Source of the DNA: JBBSJT01 sp041691015
Lineage (GTDB): Bacteria; Chlamydiota; Chlamydiia; Chlamydiales; Parachlamydiaceae
Direction of reading: 5' to 3'
Length of the DNA: 64,000 nt
NCBI GenBank assembly: GCA_041691015.1
Contig: JBEPVN010000001.1
Coordinates: 1 to 64,000 of the forward strand
Positions 1 through 8,733 of this stretch are shown here, piece by piece; position 1 is the first letter of the stretch; every line of letters starts with the position of its first letter. Under the pieces are notes generated by a model. That model was not told the DNA's origin and ran no database searches. It saw nothing but the letters and a program-made list of their open reading frames with translations. The position numbers and the translations under genes are program-made.

Positions 1-164
1 TATATAATACGCTTAAACGTGTATGTATAGATTTTTATAGATTTTTATGAGCGGCGTCGCCATCTTTCGTCTTTCTGGTATCCGATGGATGGAAGCTCCA
101 AAATTTCTTTGGAAAAAAAGAAAGAGATATTGCAGAAATCTCATGTCCTGAAAATAAAATACAT

Positions 165-524
165 TTGGTCCTTACCTGTCATAAATGCCCCCTCATTCAA
201 GTTAAGAATACATTAGAATATGTAATAGAAAATATGTTCATGCAGGCATACAACGATTTATTTTATAAATACAGTTCAGGAATATTAAGTGAAAAAGAGC
301 AAATTCAATGGAATATTATTGAACAAATGAAACAGGATCATTTTCCGAATTCCGCGACTACGACTCCAGAGGAGTACTCACAAAAAATGAGGGAAGATTG
401 GGATGAAATGGACAAAGAACTATCAGCCTTGCACGAAAGTGCAAAACGCGAAAAAGACATAATCAATGAATTGAGGATAAATATCGACGCAGAATTTAAA
501 TCATGGAATTTTAAATCAAAGTAA
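165..524 (+). CDS. hypothetical protein, start uncertain
   Basis: I do not recognise this protein. The frame is open from about position 51 to the TAA at 522-524, but the only starts are a TTG at 165 and ATGs at 234 and 240, none with a clear ribosome binding site. The C-terminal part is charged, with a predicted helical stretch rich in Glu and Lys (residues 45-119), perhaps a short coiled coil. The N-terminal part carries two Cys (CHKC). In-frame sequence upstream of the TTG also reads like coding sequence, so this could be the 3' remnant of a longer broken gene. It converges on the nnrE/D operon with a small hairpin between them. Confidence 0.4.
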   Translation: MVLTCHKCPLIQVKNTLEYVIENMFMQAYNDLFYKYSSGILSEKEQIQWNIIEQMKQDHFPNSATTTPEEYSQKMREDWDEMDKELSALHESAKREKDIINELRINIDAEFKSWNFKSK

Positions 525-537
525 AGTTTTTTTTAAG

Positions 538-561
538 GTAATTACTTATTTTAGTAATTAC
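538..561. terminator. small hairpin between convergent genes
   Basis: An 8-bp perfect inverted repeat (GTAATTAC at 538-545 and 554-561) separated by 8 bases lies between two convergent genes, with T-rich sequence on both sides. It could act as a weak bidirectional terminator. Confidence 0.35.
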
Positions 562-567
562 TTTAAA

Positions 568-2070
568 TCACATGAGGGCTCTAAAGGCATCTGGAAAGTA
601 AAGAATGAGGTCTGATGCCATCATGCAATAGGATGTTTTGTCATGTGCAGCAATTTCCCCAGAAATTCCATGCAAAAAAGTTCCGAGCAATGCAGCTTCG
701 TGGCATTCAAGTCCTTGCGCTAAAAGTGATGCAATAAGACCTGTCAAGACATCGCCGCTACCAGCTGTTGCCATTCCGGGATCACCCGTAACATTGATGT
801 AGATCGGTTGATTTTTTTGGAAGATAAACGTAGGACCGCCTTTTAAAACGAGGGTTACTTCATTAATTTCAGCAAAAGCCTGGCAAGCGCCTAAAAATGC
901 TCGGTCTAGCTTTTGTTTTGTCTTTACCCCTAAAAGTCTCTCCATCTCTCCTTTATGCGGCGTTAAAATCACATGCTCTGGTAAATTAATTTTGTTTTCC
1001 GATAAGATATTCAAGGCATCCGCATCAATGACGGCAGGTTTTGTGAGATGGGGCAATATTTTTTTTAAGAGTTTAACAGTTTGCGCTTCTTTTCCAATCC
1101 CTGGACCTACAAAGACAGCTGTTGCTTGATTTAAATGATCCAAAACAAACTTATGGTCCTTTTCTTGGAAGGCAATTTTTATAAGTTCGTAGGGTGCATT
1201 CAAAAGCTCATTTTGCATCTCTTCCCTAAATAATAGCTTGACGATGCCGCTACCTGAGCCTAAAGCTGACCATGAAGAGAGAAGGGCAGCTCCAGGCATT
1301 CCTTTAGAGCCTGCAAAACCTGCAACAAACCCCGCCTCATATTTATTGCGATTTCTTTCGATATGTGGCATAAGAGGCCTCATCATGGAAGCATCCAGCA
1401 TCACATAGTCTGTTTTTGCTTGTTCAATGAATTTATGAGGCAGCCCAAAATCAATGTATTTTAAGTTTCCGACATGGTTCCAACCATCTTCCAAAAAAAA
1501 GCCGACTTTTGGAAGACCAAGAAAAGCCGTTTCATCTGCAACAATTGTTTGATAGGAGGCAACTCCTGTGTCGCCGTTTAAGCCAGATGGGATGTCTATT
1601 GCAATTAAGGGACAGTTGGATGCGTTAACTTTAAAGATGATGGAAGCTAAGGGCTCTTCAATTTCACCGGAAAATCCCGTTCCAAAAATGCCGTCTATGA
1701 CAAGTCCGTTTAAAGGGAGAGCAAAATCATCAAGCGATAAAACTTCCTTTACAAGTCCGCCAGCGTTAAAAAATTTGGTTTGGTTGAATTGGCAAAGAGG
1801 AGAGCAGCTTTTGAAAGTAAATAATTGAAGGGCATCCACGCTGTAGCCCATATTTAGGAGGTGAATCCCTGCAACATAGGCATCTCCTGCGTTGTTGCCT
1901 TTTCCGCAGAGTAAAACTACTTGTTTTACAATGTCATTTCTTTCGATAAAACTGTGCACAAGCCTTGCAATTTGCAAGCCAGCCTCATCCATAAATTCCA
2001 CATCGATAGAACCGTTTAAGATAGCTTCCGATTCAATTTTGGCCATTTGCTTGGATGAGACAACTTTCAT
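568..2070 (-). CDS. nnr: bifunctional NAD(P)H-hydrate epimerase / ADP-dependent dehydratase
   Basis: This cytoplasmic repair enzyme would return damaged NADHX/NADPHX to NAD(P)H. The 500 residues have the usual fused layout. An N-terminal YjeF_N epimerase domain (about 1-215) carries the nucleotide loop GKGNNAGDAYVAG. A C-terminal ribokinase-like dehydratase (about 225-495) carries GDPGMATAGSGDVLTG. The epimerase loop departs from the usual GNNGGDG, with Ala in place of two glycines. It is the last gene of a minus-strand operon, 13 bases after gpsA. The start is the ATG at 2070. Family assignment is confident. Confidence 0.9.
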   Translation of the reverse strand: MKVVSSKQMAKIESEAILNGSIDVEFMDEAGLQIARLVHSFIERNDIVKQVVLLCGKGNNAGDAYVAGIHLLNMGYSVDALQLFTFKSCSPLCQFNQTKFFNAGGLVKEVLSLDDFALPLNGLVIDGIFGTGFSGEIEEPLASIIFKVNASNCPLIAIDIPSGLNGDTGVASYQTIVADETAFLGLPKVGFFLEDGWNHVGNLKYIDFGLPHKFIEQAKTDYVMLDASMMRPLMPHIERNRNKYEAGFVAGFAGSKGMPGAALLSSWSALGSGSGIVKLLFREEMQNELLNAPYELIKIAFQEKDHKFVLDHLNQATAVFVGPGIGKEAQTVKLLKKILPHLTKPAVIDADALNILSENKINLPEHVILTPHKGEMERLLGVKTKQKLDRAFLGACQAFAEINEVTLVLKGGPTFIFQKNQPIYINVTGDPGMATAGSGDVLTGLIASLLAQGLECHEAALLGTFLHGISGEIAAHDKTSYCMMASDLILYFPDAFRALM

Positions 2071-2083
2071 ATTGTTTACCTTT

Positions 2084-3082
2084 TTATAAATGCTCTTCTT
2101 TAATTTCCCGCTGCATCAGTTGAGAAACAGCCTGCTGCAACGGCAACTCTTCATAGATGATTTTATAGACCATTTCTGCAATCGGCATCGCAATATTGGA
2201 ATTTTTTGCTGTTTGCAAGGCTGAAATACAGGTGTACGCACCCTCTACAACCATTTGAATTTTTTCTTTTGCTTCTTTTGGGCTTAATCCTTGTGCTAAA
2301 AGATAGCCGAAACGATAGTTTCTACTCATGACAGAGCTGCAAGTCACGCATAAATCTCCCATGCCAGATAGTCCATGAATGGTCTCTTGTTTGGCTCCCT
2401 TGGCAACAGCTAATTTTTTAATTTCATGGAGCCCCCGAGTCATTAACGCAGCTTTTGCGCTGTTACCAGCTCCCAAGCCCTCTGATATTCCGCAGGCGAT
2501 CGCAATGATATTTTTTAAAGCCCCCCCATAGGAGACTCCTAAAATATCGCTATTTGGGTAGACCCTAAAAAAAGGAGTCGTAAAAGTCTCGCACAAGATC
2601 TTCATTGTATCTGGATTAAATGCGGAACCAACAACTGATGTCGGAAGACTGCGCACAACCTCTGCTGCGTAGCTAGGTCCGCTTAAAAATCCAACTTGCG
2701 AGCGGATTTTTTCGCCCAAGACTTCAATTGCAACTTCTGGAAGAATGAGCCCTGTGTTTTGCTCGATTCCTTTTGATGTTAAAATGATTGGGCAATCAAT
2801 CGTTTTAATTTCTTTAATCTGGCTAAAAACGGGTCTTAAACCAGCTGAAGTGACAGATTCTACCAGCATATCGATGCCGTCCAAAGCAACACTTAGATCC
2901 GTTGTAAAGCTCATATTCTTATGAGCTTTAGCTCCCGGTAAAAAAGGATGTTCCTTAAAGGCTGCAAGGTCATCTCTTAAACTTAGCTTTGTTGTCCATG
3001 AGATAACCTCATAGCCTTTTTCTGCAAGTAAGGAGGCAAGACAAAAGCCCCAACTGCCTGTTCCTAAAACAGCGATTTTCAT
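2084..3082 (-). CDS. gpsA: NAD(P)-dependent glycerol-3-phosphate dehydrogenase
   Basis: It reduces dihydroxyacetone phosphate to sn-glycerol 3-phosphate for phospholipid synthesis in the cytoplasm. At 332 residues it has normal family length. It opens with a Rossmann motif GTGSWGFCLASLLAEKG (about residues 7-23). The catalytic lysine lies in GGALKNIIAIACGISEGLG (about 190-205). It sits 12 bases downstream of the UDPGP-family gene and 13 bases upstream of nnr, so the three are probably co-transcribed. The gpsA/UDPGP pairing is the same as CT714-CT715 in Chlamydia trachomatis. Confidence 0.95.
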   Translation of the reverse strand: MKIAVLGTGSWGFCLASLLAEKGYEVISWTTKLSLRDDLAAFKEHPFLPGAKAHKNMSFTTDLSVALDGIDMLVESVTSAGLRPVFSQIKEIKTIDCPIILTSKGIEQNTGLILPEVAIEVLGEKIRSQVGFLSGPSYAAEVVRSLPTSVVGSAFNPDTMKILCETFTTPFFRVYPNSDILGVSYGGALKNIIAIACGISEGLGAGNSAKAALMTRGLHEIKKLAVAKGAKQETIHGLSGMGDLCVTCSSVMSRNYRFGYLLAQGLSPKEAKEKIQMVVEGAYTCISALQTAKNSNIAMPIAEMVYKIIYEELPLQQAVSQLMQREIKEEHL

Positions 3083-3094
3083 AAAACATTTCCT

Positions 3095-4456
3095 TCAAGA
3101 TTCAATGTAATGTTCCTTCGGAATTTCTTTTCCTTTCCATTTTGAAATAAGCGCATCATTTGGATAATAGAACTCTTGAGCTATTTCAAAAGGCTTTAAA
3201 ACAGGATTTTTTTTGCCTGTTATATCGGTGATGGTTTTATAATCAAGCTCTTGCATGTCTTTTTGGACAGTCTCAAGGCTTTGGTTCCCGGTTAAATTTT
3301 TTAAAGGGGAAAAACAGCTTTTGCGCGGATATTCCATAATCCGGACATTTTTAGCAAAAGGCAAAACATCAAAAATAAATTTTTCAAATTTCCAGCCGTT
3401 TGGAACTTCTGATTTTTCTGTTTTTCCGCTTTTACTCAAATAAGAGACTGCTTTTTTAGCCTTGTGCAAGGGAATTTCATTTTCGAGATTTCCGATTTTT
3501 TTGATAAAATCCATGGAAAAAGAAAAAAGACTGATATTTGCAAAGCCGTGATATAATTTCCCCCCGCCATCTTTTTTAAATCGCTCTTCATCGCTTATTT
3601 CAGAATATTCCACAACATCTACGAAACGATCTTTTTCTACAAGGATTCCGACCGCCTCTTCCGGATTTTCGCGTTTTATGCATTTGATGACGACATCTGC
3701 ATTTTGCTTGGATTGCAACATTAAGAGCTTCATATCAAAAGGATCAGCAAGGGGGTTATCTATTAGCACATAGCTTAAAAATCGCACCCCTTGTTTTTGC
3801 CACTCATCATAAATTCCGCTTTTTACAAACTCATTTAAGCTACTTCCGTTACCGTCTGGACCCACTGCTATTTTGTATGGGGTTTCAAGAAAAAGATCAC
3901 CTTTTTTATCCAGTAGGGGTAAGTTTTTTTGAGAAAAAAAAGAGACTTGTCTTTCATTCAACCCAAAAAAATTGTTTTTTATAAAAAAATCTTTTGTTTC
4001 AAGGTCATTTGCCTCAGATGTCATGATCGCAATAGGCAATGCCTTACTCACAAGTTTACTTGCAGCCAACACTTTTTCTGCAAAAATCTGAAAGAGACTC
4101 TTTTTTTTTACAGGAGAAACTATAAAGATTCCTTTTGGTCCTTCAAATTGAAGTCTTGATCCTTGACCACCAGCTACAAGTAAACAGCCAAAATTGCCTT
4201 CTGAAAGAAGTTTTTTTGCTTCAACTTCATCTTTATTATCTTCAGATTTAATGACTTTAGTTAAGGGATTGAATTTTTTTGGGGTGGGTGGAACTTGAAG
4301 AATTAATTTCTGCTGTTTTTGGTACGTAGCAAGATCTATTTGTTCGATTTGGTTCAGGAGGGATTGTTTTTCATGCGGGGTTAGTTCATTAAAAAAATTA
4401 AGAAGATGCTCCTGACTTACTGATTTAAGTTTATTAAGGGCATCGCTGTATTGCAT
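3095..4456 (-). CDS. UDPGP-family UTP--sugar-1-phosphate uridylyltransferase
   Basis: It is a nucleotidyltransferase of the eukaryote-like UDPGP family, making UDP-glucose or UDP-GlcNAc from the sugar 1-phosphate and UTP. The signature loop VAGGQGSRLQFEGPKG lies near residue 95, and a sugar-binding region with NPLADPFD follows in the middle. I chose the ATG at 4456 (453 residues) because AAGGA lies about 11 bases upstream and the family alignment starts there. The frame stays open to 4522, where an upstream ATG would add 22 basic residues. The counterpart in Chlamydia is CT715. The substrate (Glc-1-P or GlcNAc-1-P) cannot be settled from sequence. Confidence 0.85.
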   Translation of the reverse strand: MQYSDALNKLKSVSQEHLLNFFNELTPHEKQSLLNQIEQIDLATYQKQQKLILQVPPTPKKFNPLTKVIKSEDNKDEVEAKKLLSEGNFGCLLVAGGQGSRLQFEGPKGIFIVSPVKKKSLFQIFAEKVLAASKLVSKALPIAIMTSEANDLETKDFFIKNNFFGLNERQVSFFSQKNLPLLDKKGDLFLETPYKIAVGPDGNGSSLNEFVKSGIYDEWQKQGVRFLSYVLIDNPLADPFDMKLLMLQSKQNADVVIKCIKRENPEEAVGILVEKDRFVDVVEYSEISDEERFKKDGGGKLYHGFANISLFSFSMDFIKKIGNLENEIPLHKAKKAVSYLSKSGKTEKSEVPNGWKFEKFIFDVLPFAKNVRIMEYPRKSCFSPLKNLTGNQSLETVQKDMQELDYKTITDITGKKNPVLKPFEIAQEFYYPNDALISKWKGKEIPKEHYIES

Positions 4457-4599
4457 GAGAAGTCTATTCCTTATTTTTTTACATGTTAACATCCGTACAC
4501 TTTTTTTTATAGGTAATATCATGCCAGTAAAAAAAGCTTTAAAAAAAAGAGGTGAGACGTCACATTCAAGTTTTAACCCTTAACTTTAAGTTTTTTATT

Positions 4600-5592
4600 A
4601 TGCCCGATCAGGATTTAGCAGAGCTTACAGGAAGAATAGAAAAAACCGCTCCTATTTTTCAAAATATAAAATCCGAAATTGCGAAAGTGATTGTCGGGCA
4701 AAAAGAAATGGTGGATAGGATTTTGGTAGCTCTACTCGCAGACGGTCATATTTTACTGGAAGGACTTCCAGGGCTTGCAAAAACAATGACCGTAACAACT
4801 CTTGCAAAAGTAATTTCTGCGGATTTTAAGCGCATCCAATTTACACCGGACTTACTCCCTGCGGACTTGATTGGAACTTCGATCTATAATCAAAAAGACG
4901 GAGTCTTTACTATCAGTAAGGGGCCTATTTTTACAAATATCTTACTTGCAGATGAAATCAATAGAGCTCCTGCAAAAGTGCAGTCTGCGCTTTTGGAAGT
5001 AATGCAGGAGCATCAAGTGACGATAAGCGGAGAGACTTTTAAAACAGGGAATCCTTTTTTGGTTCTTGCAACGCAAAATCCGATCGAACAGGAAGGAACA
5101 TACCCTCTTCCAGAAGCGCAAACCGACAGATTCATGCTCAAAATAGTCATTGATTATCCAAGCCGCGATGAAGAAAAAATTATTTTAAGCAAAATAGGAA
5201 CAATGAGTGATTTGCCAACGATCAATCCTGTAATTACAGGAGATGAGCTTTTGAAAATGCGTAAACTTGTCAATGAAGTGTACATTGATGATAAAATCAT
5301 CGAATATATTTTAAACATCATTTTCGCAACGAGATACCCTAAAAAATTCAAAGTCGATATTGAAGGGTTGTTAATGTTTGGGGCCTCTCCAAGAGCTAGC
5401 ATTGCCCTAAAAAATGCCGCAAAAGCACACGCCTTTTTAAATGGAAGGGCGTTTGTTACGCCGCACGACGTCAAACAGCTTGCACATGAAGTGTTAAGGC
5501 ATCGTTTAAGACGCTCCTATGAGGCAGAGGCTGATGATGTCTCCTCAGATGAGATCATCGATACAATTCTTAGTACTTTAGCGGTCCCTTAA
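4600..5592 (+). CDS. MoxR-family AAA+ ATPase
   Basis: It is a MoxR-type AAA+ chaperone-like ATPase of 330 residues. Visible motifs are the Walker A GLPGLAKT (near residue 54), the Walker B LLADEINRAP and the sensor stretch LATQNPIEQEGTYPLPEAQ. The ATG at 4600 is preferred to an upstream in-frame ATG at 4552, because family members begin close to this point. It is the first gene of a three-gene operon with a DUF58 protein and a membrane protein. This is the arrangement of Bat/aerotolerance loci, where MoxR proteins are thought to help assemble or activate vWA-domain partners. Confidence 0.92.
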   Translation: MPDQDLAELTGRIEKTAPIFQNIKSEIAKVIVGQKEMVDRILVALLADGHILLEGLPGLAKTMTVTTLAKVISADFKRIQFTPDLLPADLIGTSIYNQKDGVFTISKGPIFTNILLADEINRAPAKVQSALLEVMQEHQVTISGETFKTGNPFLVLATQNPIEQEGTYPLPEAQTDRFMLKIVIDYPSRDEEKIILSKIGTMSDLPTINPVITGDELLKMRKLVNEVYIDDKIIEYILNIIFATRYPKKFKVDIEGLLMFGASPRASIALKNAAKAHAFLNGRAFVTPHDVKQLAHEVLRHRLRRSYEAEADDVSSDEIIDTILSTLAVP

Positions 5593-5594
5593 AA

Positions 5595-6479
5595 ATGCCA
5601 TCTCTTCCGATTCAAGTTTTAAAAAAAATCCGTAAAATCCAAATTCAGACAACAAGGCTTGCAAAAGATTTGCTTGCAGGCGCTTATCTTAGTGCATTCA
5701 AAGGTAAAGGCATGGAGTTTGAAGATGTCAGAATTTATGAGCCGGGAGATGAAGTGCGAAACATTGACTGGAAAGTCACTGCGAGGATGAATCAGCCCTA
5801 CGTCAAGAATTTTAGGGAAGAGCGGGAAATTAATGTGACGATTGCAGTAGATGTTTCTGCATCTTCTTTATTTGGAAGCGGTACAAGACTTAAAAGTGAT
5901 TTGATTGCTGAAATTGCTGCTTTAATTGCATTTTCTGCCATAAAAAATAATGACAAAGTAGGACTCATTTTATTTTCTGACAAAATCGAAAAATATATTC
6001 CTCCAAAAAAGGGCGTTAGGCATGTTTTGTCGATCATTATGGAGCTTTTGATTTTTAAGCCAAAAAATTTGAAGACAGACATTGCAAATGCCTTAAATTT
6101 TATCGGAAATGTGACGAGAAAATCTGGCGTTTATTTTTTGATCTCTGATTTTATCGATAAGGACTTTTCGATGGAAGCTGCATTAATTGCAAAAAAATGC
6201 GACCTTATCGCAATTGGACTTACTGACCTCGCAGAAATTAAACTACCGCCGTTGTCTTTGGTAACACTAAAGGACTTGGAAAAGCAAACGGAGGAGCTGT
6301 TTGATTTTTCAAGTCCTGAAATAAAGCAAAGTTATGAACTACACGCAAATGAAAGAATTAAGGCTGTCAAATCCTTAATGGCAAAAATAAATGCCGGTTT
6401 TATCGACATCAGAACAGACAAACCTTATTTATTAGAGATCGTAAAGTTCTTTAAGATCCGTGGGAAAAAAAGAAGATGA
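5595..6479 (+). CDS. DUF58 (vWA-like) domain protein
   Basis: This 294-residue protein carries the DUF58 signature around residues 50-68 (YEPGDEVRNIDWKVTARM). A von Willebrand A-like fold follows, with the metal-site-like motif DVSASSLFGSG near residue 92. It starts two bases after the MoxR stop codon, so the genes are translationally linked. DUF58 proteins are known partners of MoxR ATPases; the exact role here is not known. No membrane segment is obvious, so it is probably cytoplasmic or peripheral to the inner membrane. Confidence 0.88.
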   Translation: MPSLPIQVLKKIRKIQIQTTRLAKDLLAGAYLSAFKGKGMEFEDVRIYEPGDEVRNIDWKVTARMNQPYVKNFREEREINVTIAVDVSASSLFGSGTRLKSDLIAEIAALIAFSAIKNNDKVGLILFSDKIEKYIPPKKGVRHVLSIIMELLIFKPKNLKTDIANALNFIGNVTRKSGVYFLISDFIDKDFSMEAALIAKKCDLIAIGLTDLAEIKLPPLSLVTLKDLEKQTEELFDFSSPEIKQSYELHANERIKAVKSLMAKINAGFIDIRTDKPYLLEIVKFFKIRGKKRR

Positions 6480-7090
6480 TGTCTCATTACCTTAAAATAT
6501 TACTCTGTGCGATCTCATTTAATCTCTCTTCTGACGAGTTTATGGGTAAGCCGGAGGGCTTTCTTGACTTATCCAAAATATCCCATGTTGAGATGGATGA
6601 TTTAAATGAAAAAACAATGGAAGCGGATCTCTTTAGCCTGCCGGAGCGAAACTTAAAAATAGGCAGGGAAAAGGCATTTCCATGGAATAAGTTTTTTTTA
6701 CTTTCGCTCGCAATTTTAACTTTTATTGCTTTAAGGCTCTTTCCAAGAGAAAAGAAACTGTCTATTGAAGATATAAGCGCAAGTAATAAAGCTCAAAATA
6801 GATTAGAGGCTATTTCGTTAGAGGAGCTTCCTCCATCTGAATTTTATGAAAAAATACTTTATGTCCTCAAAATTTATATGGAGGAGCGCTATCAGATCAA
6901 TGCTCCTGTAAAAACTAGGGAAGAGTTCATCAATTCCTTAAAAAATCTCGAGCTTTCTCAAAAAATTCCTGAGCTTGCATTGTCTGAATTATTAAAATTA
7001 GCGGACCTTGTCAAATTTGCGCGTCACGCACCGACCACAAAAGATTGCGATGATGCCTACACCATGGTTGAGAACATCATCCAGCAATAA
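6476..7090 (+). CDS. membrane protein of the MoxR/DUF58 operon (DUF4381/BatD C-term-like)
   Basis: This 204-residue protein overlaps the DUF58 gene by four bases (ATGA), so it belongs to the same operon. An N-terminal hydrophobic stretch may be a signal or anchor (about 1-20), and a clear transmembrane helix lies at about 70-87. The cytoplasmic C-terminal half resembles the tail of BatD/DUF4381 proteins: TREEFINSL, then LLKLADLVKFARHAP. The role is inferred from the operon: a membrane component of a Bat-like envelope stress system. The remaining Bat genes are not in the window. Confidence 0.65.
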   Translation: MMSHYLKILLCAISFNLSSDEFMGKPEGFLDLSKISHVEMDDLNEKTMEADLFSLPERNLKIGREKAFPWNKFFLLSLAILTFIALRLFPREKKLSIEDISASNKAQNRLEAISLEELPPSEFYEKILYVLKIYMEERYQINAPVKTREEFINSLKNLELSQKIPELALSELLKLADLVKFARHAPTTKDCDDAYTMVENIIQQ

Positions 7091-7100
7091 CTTAAAAAAA

Positions 7101-7244
7101 TAAGCTCCAGTGGCATCATAAAAGGCGCAAGCTTTTTTTAACAGAGAGACTAAAGAGGCTAAAGTATCAACACAACGTGGTGATACTTTAGCCTCTTTAG
7201 TCTCTCAAAAACGCTTGCACCTTTTATGATGCCACTGGAGCTTA
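7101..7244. repeat. 144-bp nested palindrome between convergent genes
   Basis: The outer arms are 7101-7132 and 7213-7244 (31 of 32 bases complementary). The inner arms are 7144-7169 and 7181-7206 (26 of 26), around an 11-base loop. The structure fills the gap between two convergent genes, and the right arm contains the stop codon of the minus-strand gene. It contains the GGCGCAAGC / GCTTGCACC motif seen at other gene ends in this window. It may act as a bidirectional terminator and may derive from a palindromic repeat element. Confidence 0.85.
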
Positions 7245-7745
7245 CTTTTTGGGCTCTATCTGGATGCCGAGGATTTTCCAAGTCTCATTTTCCAAGGCAA
7301 GCTGGATATTGATATTTCGTACATCGCCCTCTTTTGATGTGATCACGCCCTTGTAATATCCGATCTTGTTTTGGATATACACTTCAGTAACAGACAGGGT
7401 ATTGTGATTGCCAAGAACAGAATTTGACTTTACAAAAAGCTTAAAGTTTTGCAAAGGGGTCACTCTTTGAAATTGCTTGGAAGTATAGATAAAGTAAGCC
7501 TTTTCATAATCCAATCTTTTTAAAGCGTCGAACTCATTATCGATTGCTTGTAAAAGCGGCAGATATTCATCTTGAGATGGCGGAATTAACGAATATCTTT
7601 CACCCAAATCCTTTAATTTCTCGTTATCTGCAAAGGCTGAAAAAGAAATTATAGAGCATAAGACCAAGTTAAAAAGGTGAATAAACGGCGTAAAATTTAA
7701 TAAGCTGATCCGCTTTTTTTTGATTGAATTTTTTAAGTTCTTCAT
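7242..7745 (-). CDS. secreted DUF4864-like protein
   Basis: The protein has 167 residues with a basic N-terminus, a hydrophobic core (about 16-39) and a likely signal peptidase site after SAFA, so it is probably exported. The mature part resembles the NTF2-like DUF4864/DUF4019 group: AIDNEFDALKRLDYEKAY, a middle TPLQNFKLF, and a closing WKILGIQIEP strand. The start lies 77 bases inside the upstream TPR gene, a long overlap for a real operon, but the signal peptide requires it unless a later non-ATG start is used. Function unknown. Confidence 0.6.
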   Translation of the reverse strand: MKNLKNSIKKKRISLLNFTPFIHLFNLVLCSIISFSAFADNEKLKDLGERYSLIPPSQDEYLPLLQAIDNEFDALKRLDYEKAYFIYTSKQFQRVTPLQNFKLFVKSNSVLGNHNTLSVTEVYIQNKIGYYKGVITSKEGDVRNINIQLALENETWKILGIQIEPKK

Positions 7746-8724
7746 AAAGCCTCAAACCTTTTGCATTAAAGCCTTGTTGAAAATAAAGTACGCCTAGTTT
7801 GTAGAGGGTATCTTTATCGTCTGGATTAATTTTTAAGACTGTCTCATACTCATTTATCTCTTCAATGGGCATTTGAAGGTCATGGTAGCTGAAAGCGAGT
7901 TGTTTGTGAACCCATGGGTCATTTGGCGCATAGTCGCAGATGATTTTAAACTCTTCAATGGCGCGCTCTGCCGTTAATCTAAATTTTTGCTCCATAGCAC
8001 TTGATATTTTTAAAGGATTTTTTTGTTTTTCATCCCTACCCTGCTCGATTTTATCAAGACACGCATAAAGACCAGAAAGCATGACATAGGCATTGGCAAG
8101 GGCCGCATGGGCAGCTTGGCTTGTAGGTTCGCATTTGACGATCTTGATATGTTCATCGACAGCTCCAAGCAGCAAAAGCTCTTTCATTTTATGAACATCT
8201 TCAAAGAGCCACCAAGAGCTGAAATTTTCTAAAGCATTGTTTAAACTACTCGAATTATTTGCTAAAAATTTCGGAAGCTTAAAGCTTTTTGATTCTTTAT
8301 TATGCAAAGTATTGGCAAGTTTGCAGTAAGCGTTTGCAAGAGTGACATATTTTTCAAGATTTCCCTCTTCGTAATGAAAAAGCGCTTTACAGTTTTTTTC
8401 ATAACTTTTTTTGAGCTCTTCCAATTGGATTGGTTTTTGTGTTTGGAAGTAGAGCCTTAAAATAAAATACGAAAAAAATGTCAGGAAAATAAAACCGAAA
8501 CTGAAGGCAAGTAATGCTGAATCTGCTAAATAACGAAATGAAAAAATAAGAGTGATGATTTCAGCAAGTCCCAAAAAAAGAAAAAAGAGATTAAATTTGA
8601 CGTAAGATGTTAAAAGACGATCAAGTTTTGGAAAAAGCGGTTCTATCACTTTTTTTATTTCAGTATCGGTCGCGCATTTTGTATAAGAATGCGGAATTTC
8701 GTAATCCAGACTGGAAACATTCAT
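7669..8724 (-). CDS. TPR-containing membrane protein
   Basis: The 351-residue protein has two hydrophobic helices near residues 43-63 and 71-92. A long C-terminal region of helical repeats follows (about 165-345), including the TPR-like unit NPDDKDTLYKLGVLYFQQG. It is therefore an inner-membrane protein with a TPR scaffold, probably for protein-protein contacts. It lies 9 bases downstream of the DMT transporter gene and overlaps the following secreted protein gene. No enzymatic motif is visible. Confidence 0.7.
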   Translation of the reverse strand: MNVSSLDYEIPHSYTKCATDTEIKKVIEPLFPKLDRLLTSYVKFNLFFLFLGLAEIITLIFSFRYLADSALLAFSFGFIFLTFFSYFILRLYFQTQKPIQLEELKKSYEKNCKALFHYEEGNLEKYVTLANAYCKLANTLHNKESKSFKLPKFLANNSSSLNNALENFSSWWLFEDVHKMKELLLLGAVDEHIKIVKCEPTSQAAHAALANAYVMLSGLYACLDKIEQGRDEKQKNPLKISSAMEQKFRLTAERAIEEFKIICDYAPNDPWVHKQLAFSYHDLQMPIEEINEYETVLKINPDDKDTLYKLGVLYFQQGFNAKGLRLYEELKKFNQKKADQLIKFYAVYSPF

Positions 8725-8733
8725 AATATAAGC

